Below are positions 25,007 to 33,137 of a stretch of DNA of 58,483 nt, piece by piece (the first letter of the stretch is position 1; each line of letters opens with the position of its first letter). The stretch covers positions 281-58,763 of the forward strand of contig JAGTRC010000010.1 of NCBI GenBank assembly GCA_018396725.1. Reading direction: 5' to 3'. Made by a program: the position numbers and the translations under genes. Origin of the DNA: Candidatus Bathyarchaeota archaeon. Its GTDB lineage: Archaea > Thermoproteota > Bathyarchaeia > 40CM-2-53-6 > DTGE01. The notes beneath the pieces were generated by a model. That model did no database searches. It was not told the origin of the DNA and saw nothing but the letters and a program-made list of their open reading frames with translations.

Positions 25007-26503
25007 TTACGGGATCAGTTTTGAGAGCAGTGTTCCCAGCTGGCTCGTTATGGGGGTCGGGTAGATCCCTAGTATCGCTGAGAGCACCGTTAGAATTATT
25101 ATTGGGGCGAGCATCGTGGATGGGGCTTCGCCCGGCCTTAGTCCCTCCCTTTCCCGGCCGAAGAATATCCTCCTAACAGCTCTGAGGCCGTAGCCCGTCG
25201 TTAACACGGTGGCTGTGACTGCTAAGGCGGTTATCCAGGCCTTCCCCATGTCCAGGGATAGTAGCCCCGTCAGGCTGGAGTGCATGGATCCCGCGAATAT
25301 GAATATTTCGCTCCAGAATCCTAGGAGGGGGGGTGTCCCGGCCAGGCTCAGGAAGGATACCAGGGCTGCCGTGGCGGTGTAGGGCATCTTCCCGGCTAAT
25401 CCCCCTAGGTCGGATATGCGGCGGGTATCGTATTTATGCATGAATACGCCTGATACCATGAAGAGGACGGCTTTCGCGAAGCCGTGGCTCATGTATAGGA
25501 GGACGGCGCCTGCGACCCCTATTATGGAGGATGAGGCTACGCCGAGGAGGAGGTATCCCATCTGGCTTATGCTGGAGTAGGCGAGGAGCCTCTTGAGATC
25601 ATCCTGGGCTAGGGCTAGGAAGCCCCCGTAGAACATGGTGACCACAGCGAGGGTCGAGATGGCCGCTATGAACCTGTGATCCATTATTAGGGCCGGGAAC
25701 GCCGTGTATATTATCCTTATGGCGGCGTATCCCCCTATCCCGATCATGGCCGGGGATAGGAGGGCGCTTATAGGGGTTGGGGCTTCGGCGTGGGCGTCCG
25801 GGAGCCACGTGTGGAGGGGGAATATGGCCATCTTCACGAATAAGCCTAATAGTATGAGCGCGGCCACGGTGAAGGCTGTACGATCCGCGGCTGGGGCGGC
25901 CATCTTGATCTTGAAGATGTCGAAGGTCCCGTATGTGAACCTCGATATTAGGATGCCCGCCAGCAGGGATAGGGCCCCAGCCTCGGTGAACATGAAGTAT
26001 TTGAAGGCTATCCTCTCCTTGGGCCCCGTGCCCCATACGCCTATGAGGGCCCATGAGGGGAGGAGCATGAGCTCGAAGAACAGGAAGAAGGCCGCCAGGT
26101 TCGTTGAGAGCACGGAGCCGAGCATCCCCACCGTGTAGAGGAGGTAGAGGGCATAGTAGACTTCCAGGTGCTCAGCCTCCCCCATGTACTCCATGGAGTA
26201 CACGGCTATCAGGGCGGCTAAGATGGCCACCGTGAATGCTATGGGCGTGCTCAGGCTGTCGGCGAGGAGGGTGAGGTCCCCGATGTAGGGGGCCCACGGA
26301 TAAGATGCCTCCAATCCTCCCTGGATGAAGCCTAGCGGGGTCCCCAACCCTATATAGGCGTATATGGCTGCGCTGTATACTAGGGGGATGAAGGCTATCC
26401 ATCCGAGCCTCCTCCCATAGCCCCGGCCGAGGGAGAGGATTATAACGGAGAACACGGCTGGAGCCACCAGGGATTGGAGCAGTAAATGATTCGTGTCGAT
26501 CAC
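25007..26503 (-). CDS. Antiporter-like subunit of a complex I/Mrp-type complex (NuoM/NuoN family)
   Basis: 498 residues, about 14 membrane helices, of the proton-translocating NADH dehydrogenase/Mrp antiporter family. Seen motifs: FFELMLLPSWALIGVWG (Glu144), FVKMAIFPLHTWLPDAHAEAPTPISALL (Lys224), and YMSHGFAKAVLFMVSG (helix 12 lysine). The helix 8 lysine expected in the sequence after SALL is replaced: residues 246-259 read SALLSPAMIGIGGY, with Gly255 at the lysine place. It is the last gene of the operon, with GTG start 12 bases after the nuoL stop. Whether it matches NuoM or NuoN is not decidable by eye. Confidence 0.85.
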   Translation of the reverse strand: MIDTNHLLLQSLVAPAVFSVIILSLGRGYGRRLGWIAFIPLVYSAAIYAYIGLGTPLGFIQGGLEASYPWAPYIGDLTLLADSLSTPIAFTVAILAALIAVYSMEYMGEAEHLEVYYALYLLYTVGMLGSVLSTNLAAFFLFFELMLLPSWALIGVWGTGPKERIAFKYFMFTEAGALSLLAGILISRFTYGTFDIFKIKMAAPAADRTAFTVAALILLGLFVKMAIFPLHTWLPDAHAEAPTPISALLSPAMIGIGGYAAIRIIYTAFPALIMDHRFIAAISTLAVVTMFYGGFLALAQDDLKRLLAYSSISQMGYLLLGVASSSIIGVAGAVLLYMSHGFAKAVLFMVSGVFMHKYDTRRISDLGGLAGKMPYTATAALVSFLSLAGTPPLLGFWSEIFIFAGSMHSSLTGLLSLDMGKAWITALAVTATVLTTGYGLRAVRRIFFGREREGLRPGEAPSTMLAPIIILTVLSAILGIYPTPITSQLGTLLSKLIP

Positions 26504-26515
26504 GGCTCATCACCC

Positions 26516-28564
26516 TTATCCTAGGGAGGCCCTTAACAGGAGCAGTATTAGGAGGAGGAGCCCGGCTGCGAGGCCGACCATGTTATAGGGTAGGATGCCC
26601 GTATGGCTCCTCCTAAGCCATGAGGAGAAGCGTTGGACGGCCCCCGATAAGGCGTAGTTGAAGCGGTCGATGCCCCCCAATTCAAGGTAGGATAGGGCCC
26701 ACCTGCTGAAGCCTGTGAAGGAGCCTAGGAGGACCCTGTAGTAAAACCTGTTTATGTACCAGCGGCGGTGGAGGAAGCGCCACAGGGCCTTCAGGGCACC
26801 CCCCTCCCCGACCACCCTGGATGGATCCAGGCTCCTCCCTATGTAGAGGAGGTAGGCAGGTATGGATCCCACCACGAGCATCGCCGCCGAGATCCCGGGT
26901 ACGAGCCAGGCCGAGGCGTGGACTGGTATGGATCCGCCGGCGGCCCCAGCGGGGATTAAATGGGATAGGAAGTGCCTGAAACCCTCTTCAAGCCATGCCT
27001 TGAGGGTAGATCCCTGTAAGCCGAACACTATGGTTAATATGGTTAGGATGGTGAAGGGGATCCACATGACTCTGGGAGCCTCATGGACGTGGACCCCCCT
27101 CTCCCCCAACGCCTTCAGATGGCTGCTCTCCTCCCCTAGGAAGGCTAAGCCTATCATCCTCAGCGTGTAGAAGGCTGTGACCGCGACGGTTAGGGCGGCT
27201 ATAATGAATAGGTGTGTCTGGCCTGAGGTGAGGCTCGCCTCCAGGATCATGTCCTTGCTCCAGAAGCCGCTGAAGGCTAGGGGCACCCCCATGAGGGAGA
27301 AGCCGGCTAGGGTGGCGCTCCAGAAGGTTATGGGCATACCCCTCTTCAGGCCTCCCATGTGATGCATGAACCTTGAATGGGATGCGTGGATGACGGCCCC
27401 TGCGGCGAGGAAGAGCGCCGCCTTGAAGAGGGCGTGGCTCATGAGGTGGAAGACCCCGCCCGTGTACCCGATTATGTACTCGGCTGTGGTGCCTGCGACT
27501 CCCAGGCCGAGCATCATGTAGCCTATCTGGCTCACGGTGGAGTAGGCGAGCACCTTCTTTATCTCAGTGGAGGCCATGGCCTGGGTTCCAGCCACGAGGG
27601 CTGTGAGGGCCCCTATCCAGGCCGCCGCATAGAAGAAGTTTATTATCTGGTTGGGGGATCCCCCATGCCATGCGGCCGTGTATAGTATGGGGAATATCCT
27701 CCCCACGAGGTATACGCCAGCTTTGACCATCGTGGCGGCGTGGATGAGGGCGCTGACGGTCGTGGGGCCGGCCATGGCGTCTGGAAGCCACTCCATCAGG
27801 GGGAGCTGGGCCGACTTGCCTATGGGGCCTCCCAGCAGGAGGATCGCCGCGGGGGCGAGGAGCCACACCGGGACCCTTAGGATGGCCCCCTCCTGGAGCT
27901 CCAGGTAGTTCAGGGTCCCCGCGTAGGCTAGGATTATGAATAACCCTATGAGCATGGCCACGTCCCCTATACGGGTCGTTATGAAGGCCTTCATGCCGCA
28001 GTGGCTGGGGGGATAGGCTTCCCTCCCCTCGCCCACCCAGCATCTAAGCCAGTCCTCCATGGAGTCCCTGTACCAGAAGCCGATGAGGGCGTAGCTGCAC
28101 AGGCCCACCCCCTCCCAGCCGAAGAGGAGCTGGATGAAGTTATCGGAGAGGACGAGGAGGAGCATATCCCCTATGAAGAGGTTCATGAAGAACCAGTATC
28201 TAGTGAGGCTCGGATCATCCTTCATGTAGCCGAGGGAGTAGATCATTATGAGGGCCCCTATCACGGCCACCACGTTCGCCAATATGACGCTCAGCGGGTC
28301 CACTAGTACGCCGGCCTTCAACGACCCTAGTATCGGCGAGCCTGGGAGCAGGATCCATTCCACCTGGCTCTGGATCATACGCCCCTCCAAGAGGTATGGG
28401 ATCATGGAGAGGGTTAGGGCTGCAGCCGCCAGGGAGAAGGCTACCGCCGCGTAATCCCTAACCCTCTTATCTATCTTGGCGAGTACCGGGGTTAGGCCCG
28501 CCCCGACCATGGGGATTATCCAGCAGAGCCAGGCAGGCCAGACCCACTCCATCGCATAGGCCAT
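26516..28564 (-). CDS. nuoL: Complex I membrane subunit NuoL
   Basis: 682 residues. NuoL features: LLFGWEGVGLCSYALIGFWYRD, IGKSAQLPLMEWLPDAMAGPTTVSALIHAATMVKAGVYLVGR (both channel lysines), HLMSHALFKAALFLAAG and PLAFSGFWSKDMIL. After helix 14 the protein continues about 180 residues with further hydrophobic segments and a basic stretch, consistent with the lateral helix that braces the membrane arm. It lies 4 bases after the preceding antiporter-like gene. All expected ion-path residues appear intact, unlike its two paralogues here. Confidence 0.9.
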   Translation of the reverse strand: MAYAMEWVWPAWLCWIIPMVGAGLTPVLAKIDKRVRDYAAVAFSLAAAALTLSMIPYLLEGRMIQSQVEWILLPGSPILGSLKAGVLVDPLSVILANVVAVIGALIMIYSLGYMKDDPSLTRYWFFMNLFIGDMLLLVLSDNFIQLLFGWEGVGLCSYALIGFWYRDSMEDWLRCWVGEGREAYPPSHCGMKAFITTRIGDVAMLIGLFIILAYAGTLNYLELQEGAILRVPVWLLAPAAILLLGGPIGKSAQLPLMEWLPDAMAGPTTVSALIHAATMVKAGVYLVGRIFPILYTAAWHGGSPNQIINFFYAAAWIGALTALVAGTQAMASTEIKKVLAYSTVSQIGYMMLGLGVAGTTAEYIIGYTGGVFHLMSHALFKAALFLAAGAVIHASHSRFMHHMGGLKRGMPITFWSATLAGFSLMGVPLAFSGFWSKDMILEASLTSGQTHLFIIAALTVAVTAFYTLRMIGLAFLGEESSHLKALGERGVHVHEAPRVMWIPFTILTILTIVFGLQGSTLKAWLEEGFRHFLSHLIPAGAAGGSIPVHASAWLVPGISAAMLVVGSIPAYLLYIGRSLDPSRVVGEGGALKALWRFLHRRWYINRFYYRVLLGSFTGFSRWALSYLELGGIDRFNYALSGAVQRFSSWLRRSHTGILPYNMVGLAAGLLLLILLLLRASLG

Positions 28565-28568
28565 TACC

Positions 28569-30140
28569 CTACCATCCCCCCATCAACGCCTTACTCACGT
28601 ATTCCATAAGGGTTATCATGCCGCCCGGGGCTAAGCCTACGAGGAGGGATACGGCCGCCAGGATTATTACCGGGATGACCATGGCCCCGGGCGCCTCCAC
28701 GGCTTCGGCGGCCAACCCAGAGGGCTTCCTTAGCATGATCCGCTGCATAAGCCATAGGTAATAGGCTGCTGAGAGTACGCTGTTGAATATCAGGATGGCA
28801 GTTATAGTGTACAGGGCTGTGTCGCCGGCTATGCTCAGGCCCGCCAGGATTATGAACAGCTTGCTCCAGAAGCCGCTCAGGGGTGGAACCCCGGCCAGGG
28901 AGAAGAGGCCTAAAGTGAAGGATGTACCCGTCAGGAACATCCTACGCCCAACACCTTCCAGCTGGGATATGTCCCGGGTGCCCGTTTCGTGGACGAAGCA
29001 TCCGGAGCAGAGGAAGAGGAAGCCCTTGCCCACGGCGTGGTTGAATATGTGGAATAGGGCTCCCGAGGCCCCTAGGAGGGCGACCTTCAAGGCGAGGCCT
29101 GGATCCACAGGATAATAATGGGATAGGGCGTAGGCCGCGATCCCGAGCCCCGCGGTTATGTAGCCTATGTTGGCTATGCTGGAGTAGGCGAGGAGCCGTT
29201 TTATATCCCTCTGGAGGAGGGCTACAAAGTTGGCGACCGTCATGGTTAAAGCCGCGAAGATGAGGATCGCGGTGCCGTAGTCGAAGGCCACAGGGTTAAA
29301 TAATGTGAACAGGCTCCTGCCCAGGCCGTAGACCCCCGTCTTTATTACGACCCCTGAAAGCATGGCGCTTATAGGGCTGGGGGCTGCGGGGTGGGCGTCC
29401 GGGAGCCACGTGTGGAACGGGACCATGGAGGCGGTGACCCCGAAGCCCACTATTATGAGGGCGACGAGGATGTAGAGGGGTGAGGGGACACCCGCCTCGG
29501 CTATGGAGTCCAACCCCACGCGGATGAGCCTGAAGTTAACGGTTCCCGTTAAACCGTATAAGAGGGATATCCCGTAGAGGATGGTGAGGGAGCCTAGGCT
29601 GCTCATCATGAGATACTTGAAGCCCGCCTCTATAGGCTCCCAACGGTACTTCCTGAAGGATACCAGGGCGTAGGAGGAGATGCACATGAGCTCCCAGGAG
29701 ACGAAGAGGTTAAAGAAATCCCCTGCGAAGGCCACCCCGACCATCCCAGCTACCAGGGTGAGGAGCAGGAGATAATAGTATTCATGGCCTGTATCCCCCT
29801 CCATGTATCTGACCGAGTATATGGATGCGAGGAGACCTATGCCGCAGAATATCATGGCCATGTAGACGCTGAGCATGTCCACGTGGAGCTCCACCCCGCC
29901 ATTCACGGGTAGATATGGGTCTAAGGCCACTGAGACCGGCCCCGAATAGTATACTCGAAGGTAGAGCCTATACAGGGTGTAAAGGGTTACTGTGAAGCCC
30001 AGCACCGCGAACACGTCCACGGCCTTACCCCCGCCGGGCCTAGCCCTCCTAGCCGCCGAGGCCACTATGGGGGTGAGCATCGCGGCTCCTAGGAGCGTAG
30101 CCAAAGGGGTTAGGACCATCCAGGCCTGGTCGTTCACCAT
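28569..30140 (-). CDS. Antiporter-like subunit, MrpD/MbhH-like (NuoM/NuoN family)
   Basis: 523 residues with about 14 helices. Glu150 lies in LFVSWELMCISSYALVSF; the helix 7-8 region reads GFGVTASMVPFHTWLPDAHPAAPSPISAMLSGVVIKTGVYGLGR, with the helix 8 lysine (Lys267) present but Thr236 where helix 7 lysine is expected. The helix 12 lysine (FNHAVGKGFLFLCSG) is present. PSPISAMLSGVVIK is closer to MrpD or MbhH than to NuoM. The gene directly follows nuoK (7-base overlap), the MrpC-MrpD order. A Mrp-like ion path is an inference. Confidence 0.82.
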   Translation of the reverse strand: MVNDQAWMVLTPLATLLGAAMLTPIVASAARRARPGGGKAVDVFAVLGFTVTLYTLYRLYLRVYYSGPVSVALDPYLPVNGGVELHVDMLSVYMAMIFCGIGLLASIYSVRYMEGDTGHEYYYLLLLTLVAGMVGVAFAGDFFNLFVSWELMCISSYALVSFRKYRWEPIEAGFKYLMMSSLGSLTILYGISLLYGLTGTVNFRLIRVGLDSIAEAGVPSPLYILVALIIVGFGVTASMVPFHTWLPDAHPAAPSPISAMLSGVVIKTGVYGLGRSLFTLFNPVAFDYGTAILIFAALTMTVANFVALLQRDIKRLLAYSSIANIGYITAGLGIAAYALSHYYPVDPGLALKVALLGASGALFHIFNHAVGKGFLFLCSGCFVHETGTRDISQLEGVGRRMFLTGTSFTLGLFSLAGVPPLSGFWSKLFIILAGLSIAGDTALYTITAILIFNSVLSAAYYLWLMQRIMLRKPSGLAAEAVEAPGAMVIPVIILAAVSLLVGLAPGGMITLMEYVSKALMGGW

Positions 30141-30439
30141 CTCAGCCTCCTCAGCCTCCTCAAATCTATCGAGCCGTAATGCCTGTACGCGTATATCACC
30201 AGGGATAGGGCTAAGGCGGCTACGGCCGCCCCTATGACTATGGAGGTGAAGGCCATGGACTGGGCTAACGGGTCCACCGTGCCCCCGCTGGATCCCATGG
30301 CGAGTATGTTGAGGTTGACCGCCGAGGTTATAACCTCCAAGCCTATAACGGCCCTGAGCATGTTCCTGCTCGTGAGTAGGGCGTATAATCCTATGAGGAC
30401 CAGGACCATGGAGGCCGCGAAGTAGGCTGTGGACGCCAT
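30134..30439 (-). CDS. nuoK: NuoK/MrpC-like small membrane subunit
   Basis: 101 residues, three helices. The family glutamate lies in AVIGLEVITSAVNLNILAMG, and the third helix carries AFTSIVIGAAVAALALSLVIYAYRHYG. The basic tail SIDLRRLRRLRW overlaps the next gene by 7 bases. The same fold is NuoK in complex I and MrpC in antiporters; neighbours of both kinds are present. Confidence 0.88.
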   Translation of the reverse strand: MASTAYFAASMVLVLIGLYALLTSRNMLRAVIGLEVITSAVNLNILAMGSSGGTVDPLAQSMAFTSIVIGAAVAALALSLVIYAYRHYGSIDLRRLRRLRW

Positions 30440-30441
30440 GT

Positions 30442-30726
30442 CTAATCGGCCTCCTCCACGACAGCCTCCTCCCTCGGAGGCTTCTCAGGCTCCCTCCGGA
30501 AGAAGGCCGCCACAGCCGCCGCGGCGGCGAGTATCAGGAAGGCTTGGAAGAGAACGTCGAAGCCCCTGTAAGTCCAGTAGAAGGCCTCCACCGGCAGGAA
30601 CATGCTCACAGGCATGACCTGGAGGGTTAAACCCGTGAACTTGGAGACGAAACCTAGCAGGAGGACGGCTAGGATCAGGATGATGAAGGCGCCCAGAGCC
30701 CTCTCAACGGTGCCAGCCTCGCTCAT
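30442..30726 (-). CDS. Small membrane subunit, NuoJ C-terminal or MbhE/MrpA-tail-like
   Basis: 94 residues, two helices and an acidic tail. The second helix reads YWTYRGFDVLFQAFLILAAAAAVAAFFRRE. The RGFDxLFQ(A)xxxxLAAxxxxAxLFR pattern is what I recall from MbhE and the C-terminal region of MrpA rather than from NuoJ. The ATG overlaps the upstream nuoJ-like stop (ATGA). With the 82-residue gene before it, it makes a split equivalent of a longer NuoJ or MbhD-E unit. Confidence 0.65.
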   Translation of the reverse strand: MSEAGTVERALGAFIILILAVLLLGFVSKFTGLTLQVMPVSMFLPVEAFYWTYRGFDVLFQAFLILAAAAAVAAFFRREPEKPPREEAVVEEAD

Positions 30727-30971
30727 TCAGCCTCACCCCCACCCAGGGTGTGGAGGGCCGCTAGGAATAGGACTGTGACAGCCCCCGCGTACACCAGGAG
30801 CTGGAAGACGGCCACGTAAGGCGCGCCTACAAGGTAGAAGGAGGCGGAGAGGGCCACGCTGAAGGCTGCGAAGGCGGCTATAGCCCTGTTCAGCTCCCTA
30901 AGGCATACGGACAATCCCGCAAAAACCACGGCTAGGAGGATTAAGAGGATGTTGATCAAGGTTTCAAACAT
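30723..30971 (-). CDS. nuoJ: NuoJ-like small membrane subunit
   Basis: 82 residues, three helices. The third reads YVAVFQLLVYAGAVTVLFLAALHTLGG, the NuoJ VYxGAVxVLFL signature of the membrane hinge helix. It is about half the length of bacterial NuoJ (about 180), with the rest perhaps supplied by the next, overlapping gene. The ATG lies about 100 bases after nuoH; the intervening sequence is AT-rich with no gene. Confidence 0.8.
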   Translation of the reverse strand: MFETLINILLILLAVVFAGLSVCLRELNRAIAAFAAFSVALSASFYLVGAPYVAVFQLLVYAGAVTVLFLAALHTLGGGEAE

Positions 30972-31070
30972 TCAACCACACCTCGCATCCCGATCAGACC
31001 ATCCACCTTGGTCTTTCCAATTTAATTTCATCCGAATCCTAATTATCTATTTAAGATTTGTTTCTTCTTT

Positions 31071-32042
31071 TCATATTAGTATTCTGACTAGAAAGAGTTG
31101 AAGTAGGGATATTGGTACCAGGTACTTCCATGCGAAGGCCACCATCTGGTCTATCCTGAACCTCGCGAAGAGGGCCCTGATGGTTGAGAGGATCAGGAGG
31201 ACTATGATGGTCTTCGCCAGGAAGTAGACGGGTCTTAGGATCGATTCCAGGCCCGGCGGGGCGGGTCCCAGGGGCCCTCCCAGGTATAGGGCTGCGGCTA
31301 ATCCTGAGACGTATAGGAGCTCCAGGTCAGCCGAAAGCCGGATCAGGGCGAGCTTTCTCCCGGAGAACTCTGTGAGCCAGCCTGCGACTATCTCGGTCTC
31401 GGCCTCGGGTATGTCGAAGGGTATCCTCTCCAGCTCGGCTTGGGCGGCTATCAGGAATATGGCGAAGCCCAGGGCTTGGGGGCCCAGGATGAGCCATCCC
31501 CTCTCGGCTTGGGCCTCGACTATGCTGGAGATCCTGAGGCTCCCCGCAGCCAGGGCGACCCCCACCACGGCGAGGGTCATGGGTATCTCGTAGCCTAGGA
31601 GCTGGCTTACAGCCCTCTCCGCGCCCACGCTGGAGAACCTGTCCACCGAGAAGGACCCCGAGAGATACACGATTATGCAGTATATCGTCATCAGGGCCAC
31701 GGCTAGTATTAGGTCTCCCTCGAAGGAGACGAGGCCTGAATAAGCGGTTACGGGTAGGAGCGTCACGGCTGTGAGCATGACCGCGGCGGCTAGGGCTGGC
31801 ATGGAGCTGAAGAAAGGTTTATCCGCGGCCTTCGGCGTTATATCCTCCTTGGATAGGAGCTTTATGAAGTCCGCTAAGGGTTGGAGTATCCCCGAGGGAC
31901 CCGTGTATAATGGCCCGACGCGGTTCTGGAGTTTAGCGTAGAATTTACGATCTATCCATTCGAGGGCCAACGCCAGGAGTATCGCGAATATGAAGCCGGG
32001 GAAGACCATGATCTTCACGAGGGCTAAGACCGACTCAAACAT
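31071..32042 (-). CDS. nuoH: Complex I membrane subunit NuoH
   Basis: About 323 residues and eight helices. Core signatures: QNRVGPLYTGPSGILQPLADFIKLLSKEDITP near the N-terminus and AQAELERIPFDIPEAETEIVAGWLTEFSG in the middle, the charged loop that lines the quinone cavity beside NuoB and NuoD. An in-frame TTG at 32072 could extend the protein by ten acidic residues, but the ATG at 32042 has a strong GGGGAGGAGGGAG upstream. No NuoB or NuoD gene lies in the cluster, although this subunit normally contacts both. Confidence 0.92.
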   Translation of the reverse strand: MFESVLALVKIMVFPGFIFAILLALALEWIDRKFYAKLQNRVGPLYTGPSGILQPLADFIKLLSKEDITPKAADKPFFSSMPALAAAVMLTAVTLLPVTAYSGLVSFEGDLILAVALMTIYCIIVYLSGSFSVDRFSSVGAERAVSQLLGYEIPMTLAVVGVALAAGSLRISSIVEAQAERGWLILGPQALGFAIFLIAAQAELERIPFDIPEAETEIVAGWLTEFSGRKLALIRLSADLELLYVSGLAAALYLGGPLGPAPPGLESILRPVYFLAKTIIVLLILSTIRALFARFRIDQMVAFAWKYLVPISLLQLFLVRILI

Positions 32043-32086
32043 CCCCGGTTCTCCCTCCTCCCCTTCCTCCAATCCACTCCTAAGGT

Positions 32087-32548
32087 TTAACCCTCCCTTG
32101 GACCCCTCCCGGGCTTGTAGTCCTTCCTTAACGGGTAGACGCCCTCCGGCCAGTCGTCGGGTAGTAGGACCCTCTTAAGGTTTGGGTGGCCCTCGAACCT
32201 CACCCCTAGGAGGTCGTAGACCTCCCTCTCGTAGAAGGCGGCTCCTGGGAGGATGTCGGTTATCGACTCTATCCTGGGGTCTTCCCTGGGTAAGGCCGTG
32301 GTCACGGTTAGCTCCACGCCTCTGCCGAAGAGGTGGGTTAGTATCTCTATCTCCTTGCCCGTGTCGACGCCGGTTATGGTGGAGATGTGGATTATCCCCT
32401 TATCCTCCACCAGCCTCCTGACCGCCTCCTTGTAGTCCTCTGCTTTAACCCTTATGAAGAGGCGCCTGGGCCTGGAAGGGTTCGCCTCCAGGCATTTACC
32501 GCCCAGGAGGATCTTAACCTCCTCCGCGAGCCTCTTCTCAGGGCTTAT
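32087..32548 (-). CDS. nuoC: Complex I hydrophilic subunit NuoC (probable ATA start)
   Basis: A 153-codon frame. It contains TGVDTGKEIEILTHLFGRG, AAFYEREVYDLLGVRFEGHP and LPDDWPEGVYPLRKDYKPG, the conserved NuoC core that packs against NuoD. The frame has no ATG, GTG or TTG before codon 47 (GTG at 32410), yet coding-like sequence (RRLFIRVKAEDYKEAVRRL) extends upstream. It reads back to the overlap with the nuoA stop, where ATA at 32546-32548 follows GGAGGGGGGAG. I place the start there. A start at 32410 would lose the first third of the domain. An ATT nine codons earlier is an alternative. Confidence 0.78.
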   Translation of the reverse strand: MSPEKRLAEEVKILLGGKCLEANPSRPRRLFIRVKAEDYKEAVRRLVEDKGIIHISTITGVDTGKEIEILTHLFGRGVELTVTTALPREDPRIESITDILPGAAFYEREVYDLLGVRFEGHPNLKRVLLPDDWPEGVYPLRKDYKPGRGPREG

Positions 32549-32898
32549 ATCTTCCGTAGCTCCCCCCTCCTGAATATCAGGATGGCCGCCATCGCGGCCA
32601 CCGCTATGTAGACGGTGGCTAGGGTTGAGGTTAGGGTGTTGCCTTTAAATGGGACACCCATTGATAGGGCGAATATCACTGCGACGACGTCGAGGATCAG
32701 GAACATGGCCGCATAATTGTAGAGGTATACGCCTAGACGAGCCCTCTCCGGGGGCATGTCCTCGCCGCAGGCGTAGGGCATGAGCTTGTCCTCGCTCGGC
32801 TTGGGTTTAGGGGATATTCTGCCGCCTACGCCGTAGATCACGGCTGCAACTATGACCGCTAATATGAAGACTATTATAGGCGATGATTCAGCGGCCAA
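32545..32898 (-). CDS. nuoA: Complex I membrane subunit NuoA
   Basis: 117 residues with three helices. The conserved loop before helix 2 reads KLMPYACGEDMPPERARLGVYLYNYAAMFLILDVVAVIFALSMG; the YxCG...LDVEx-type pattern marks NuoA. The TTG start follows GGGGCGGGAG, and a TATA-like AATATTTAAAAATAAAT lies about 50 bases upstream. First gene of the operon. Its final codons overlap the proposed nuoC start. Confidence 0.9.
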   Translation of the reverse strand: MAAESSPIIVFILAVIVAAVIYGVGGRISPKPKPSEDKLMPYACGEDMPPERARLGVYLYNYAAMFLILDVVAVIFALSMGVPFKGNTLTSTLATVYIAVAAMAAILIFRRGELRKI

Positions 32899-33137
32899 GT
32901 CTCCCGCCCCACATATTATGCATATTTTATGGATAGGATTTATTTTTAAATATTAGCATTGGAAGCCCTTCGATCGTCCAGGAGGCCCGTGCCCGCCGCG
33001 GTACGAGGTCCCTTCCACTGGGTTGGGGTCCATCGGCGGCCCCGGGGATCCGTAAATTTTAAAGAGGAATAAGCGGAATACATTAATTATGTAATGCGGT
33101 GCATACTTAAGTTTTAATTTAGGGGGAGAGGTCGGCC
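32899..33137. promoter_or_regulatory. Divergent promoter region for nuoA operon and atpIK
   Basis: On the minus strand AATATTTAAAAATAAATCC (about 32938-32957) suits the nuo transcript; on the plus strand the AT-rich CATACTTAAGTTTTAATTT (about 33102-33120) lies just ahead of the GGGGGAGAGG ribosome-binding site of atpI. Between them is a GC-rich block (32970-33050) where CCGCCG and CGGCGG can pair. I saw no gene in it. Confidence 0.5.

Noticed and set aside
32087-32410. nuoC starting at the GTG at 32410 (107 residues)
   Set aside because: It drops coding-like conserved sequence upstream (RRLFIRVKAEDYKEAVRRL); the longer form overlapping the nuoA stop is preferred.
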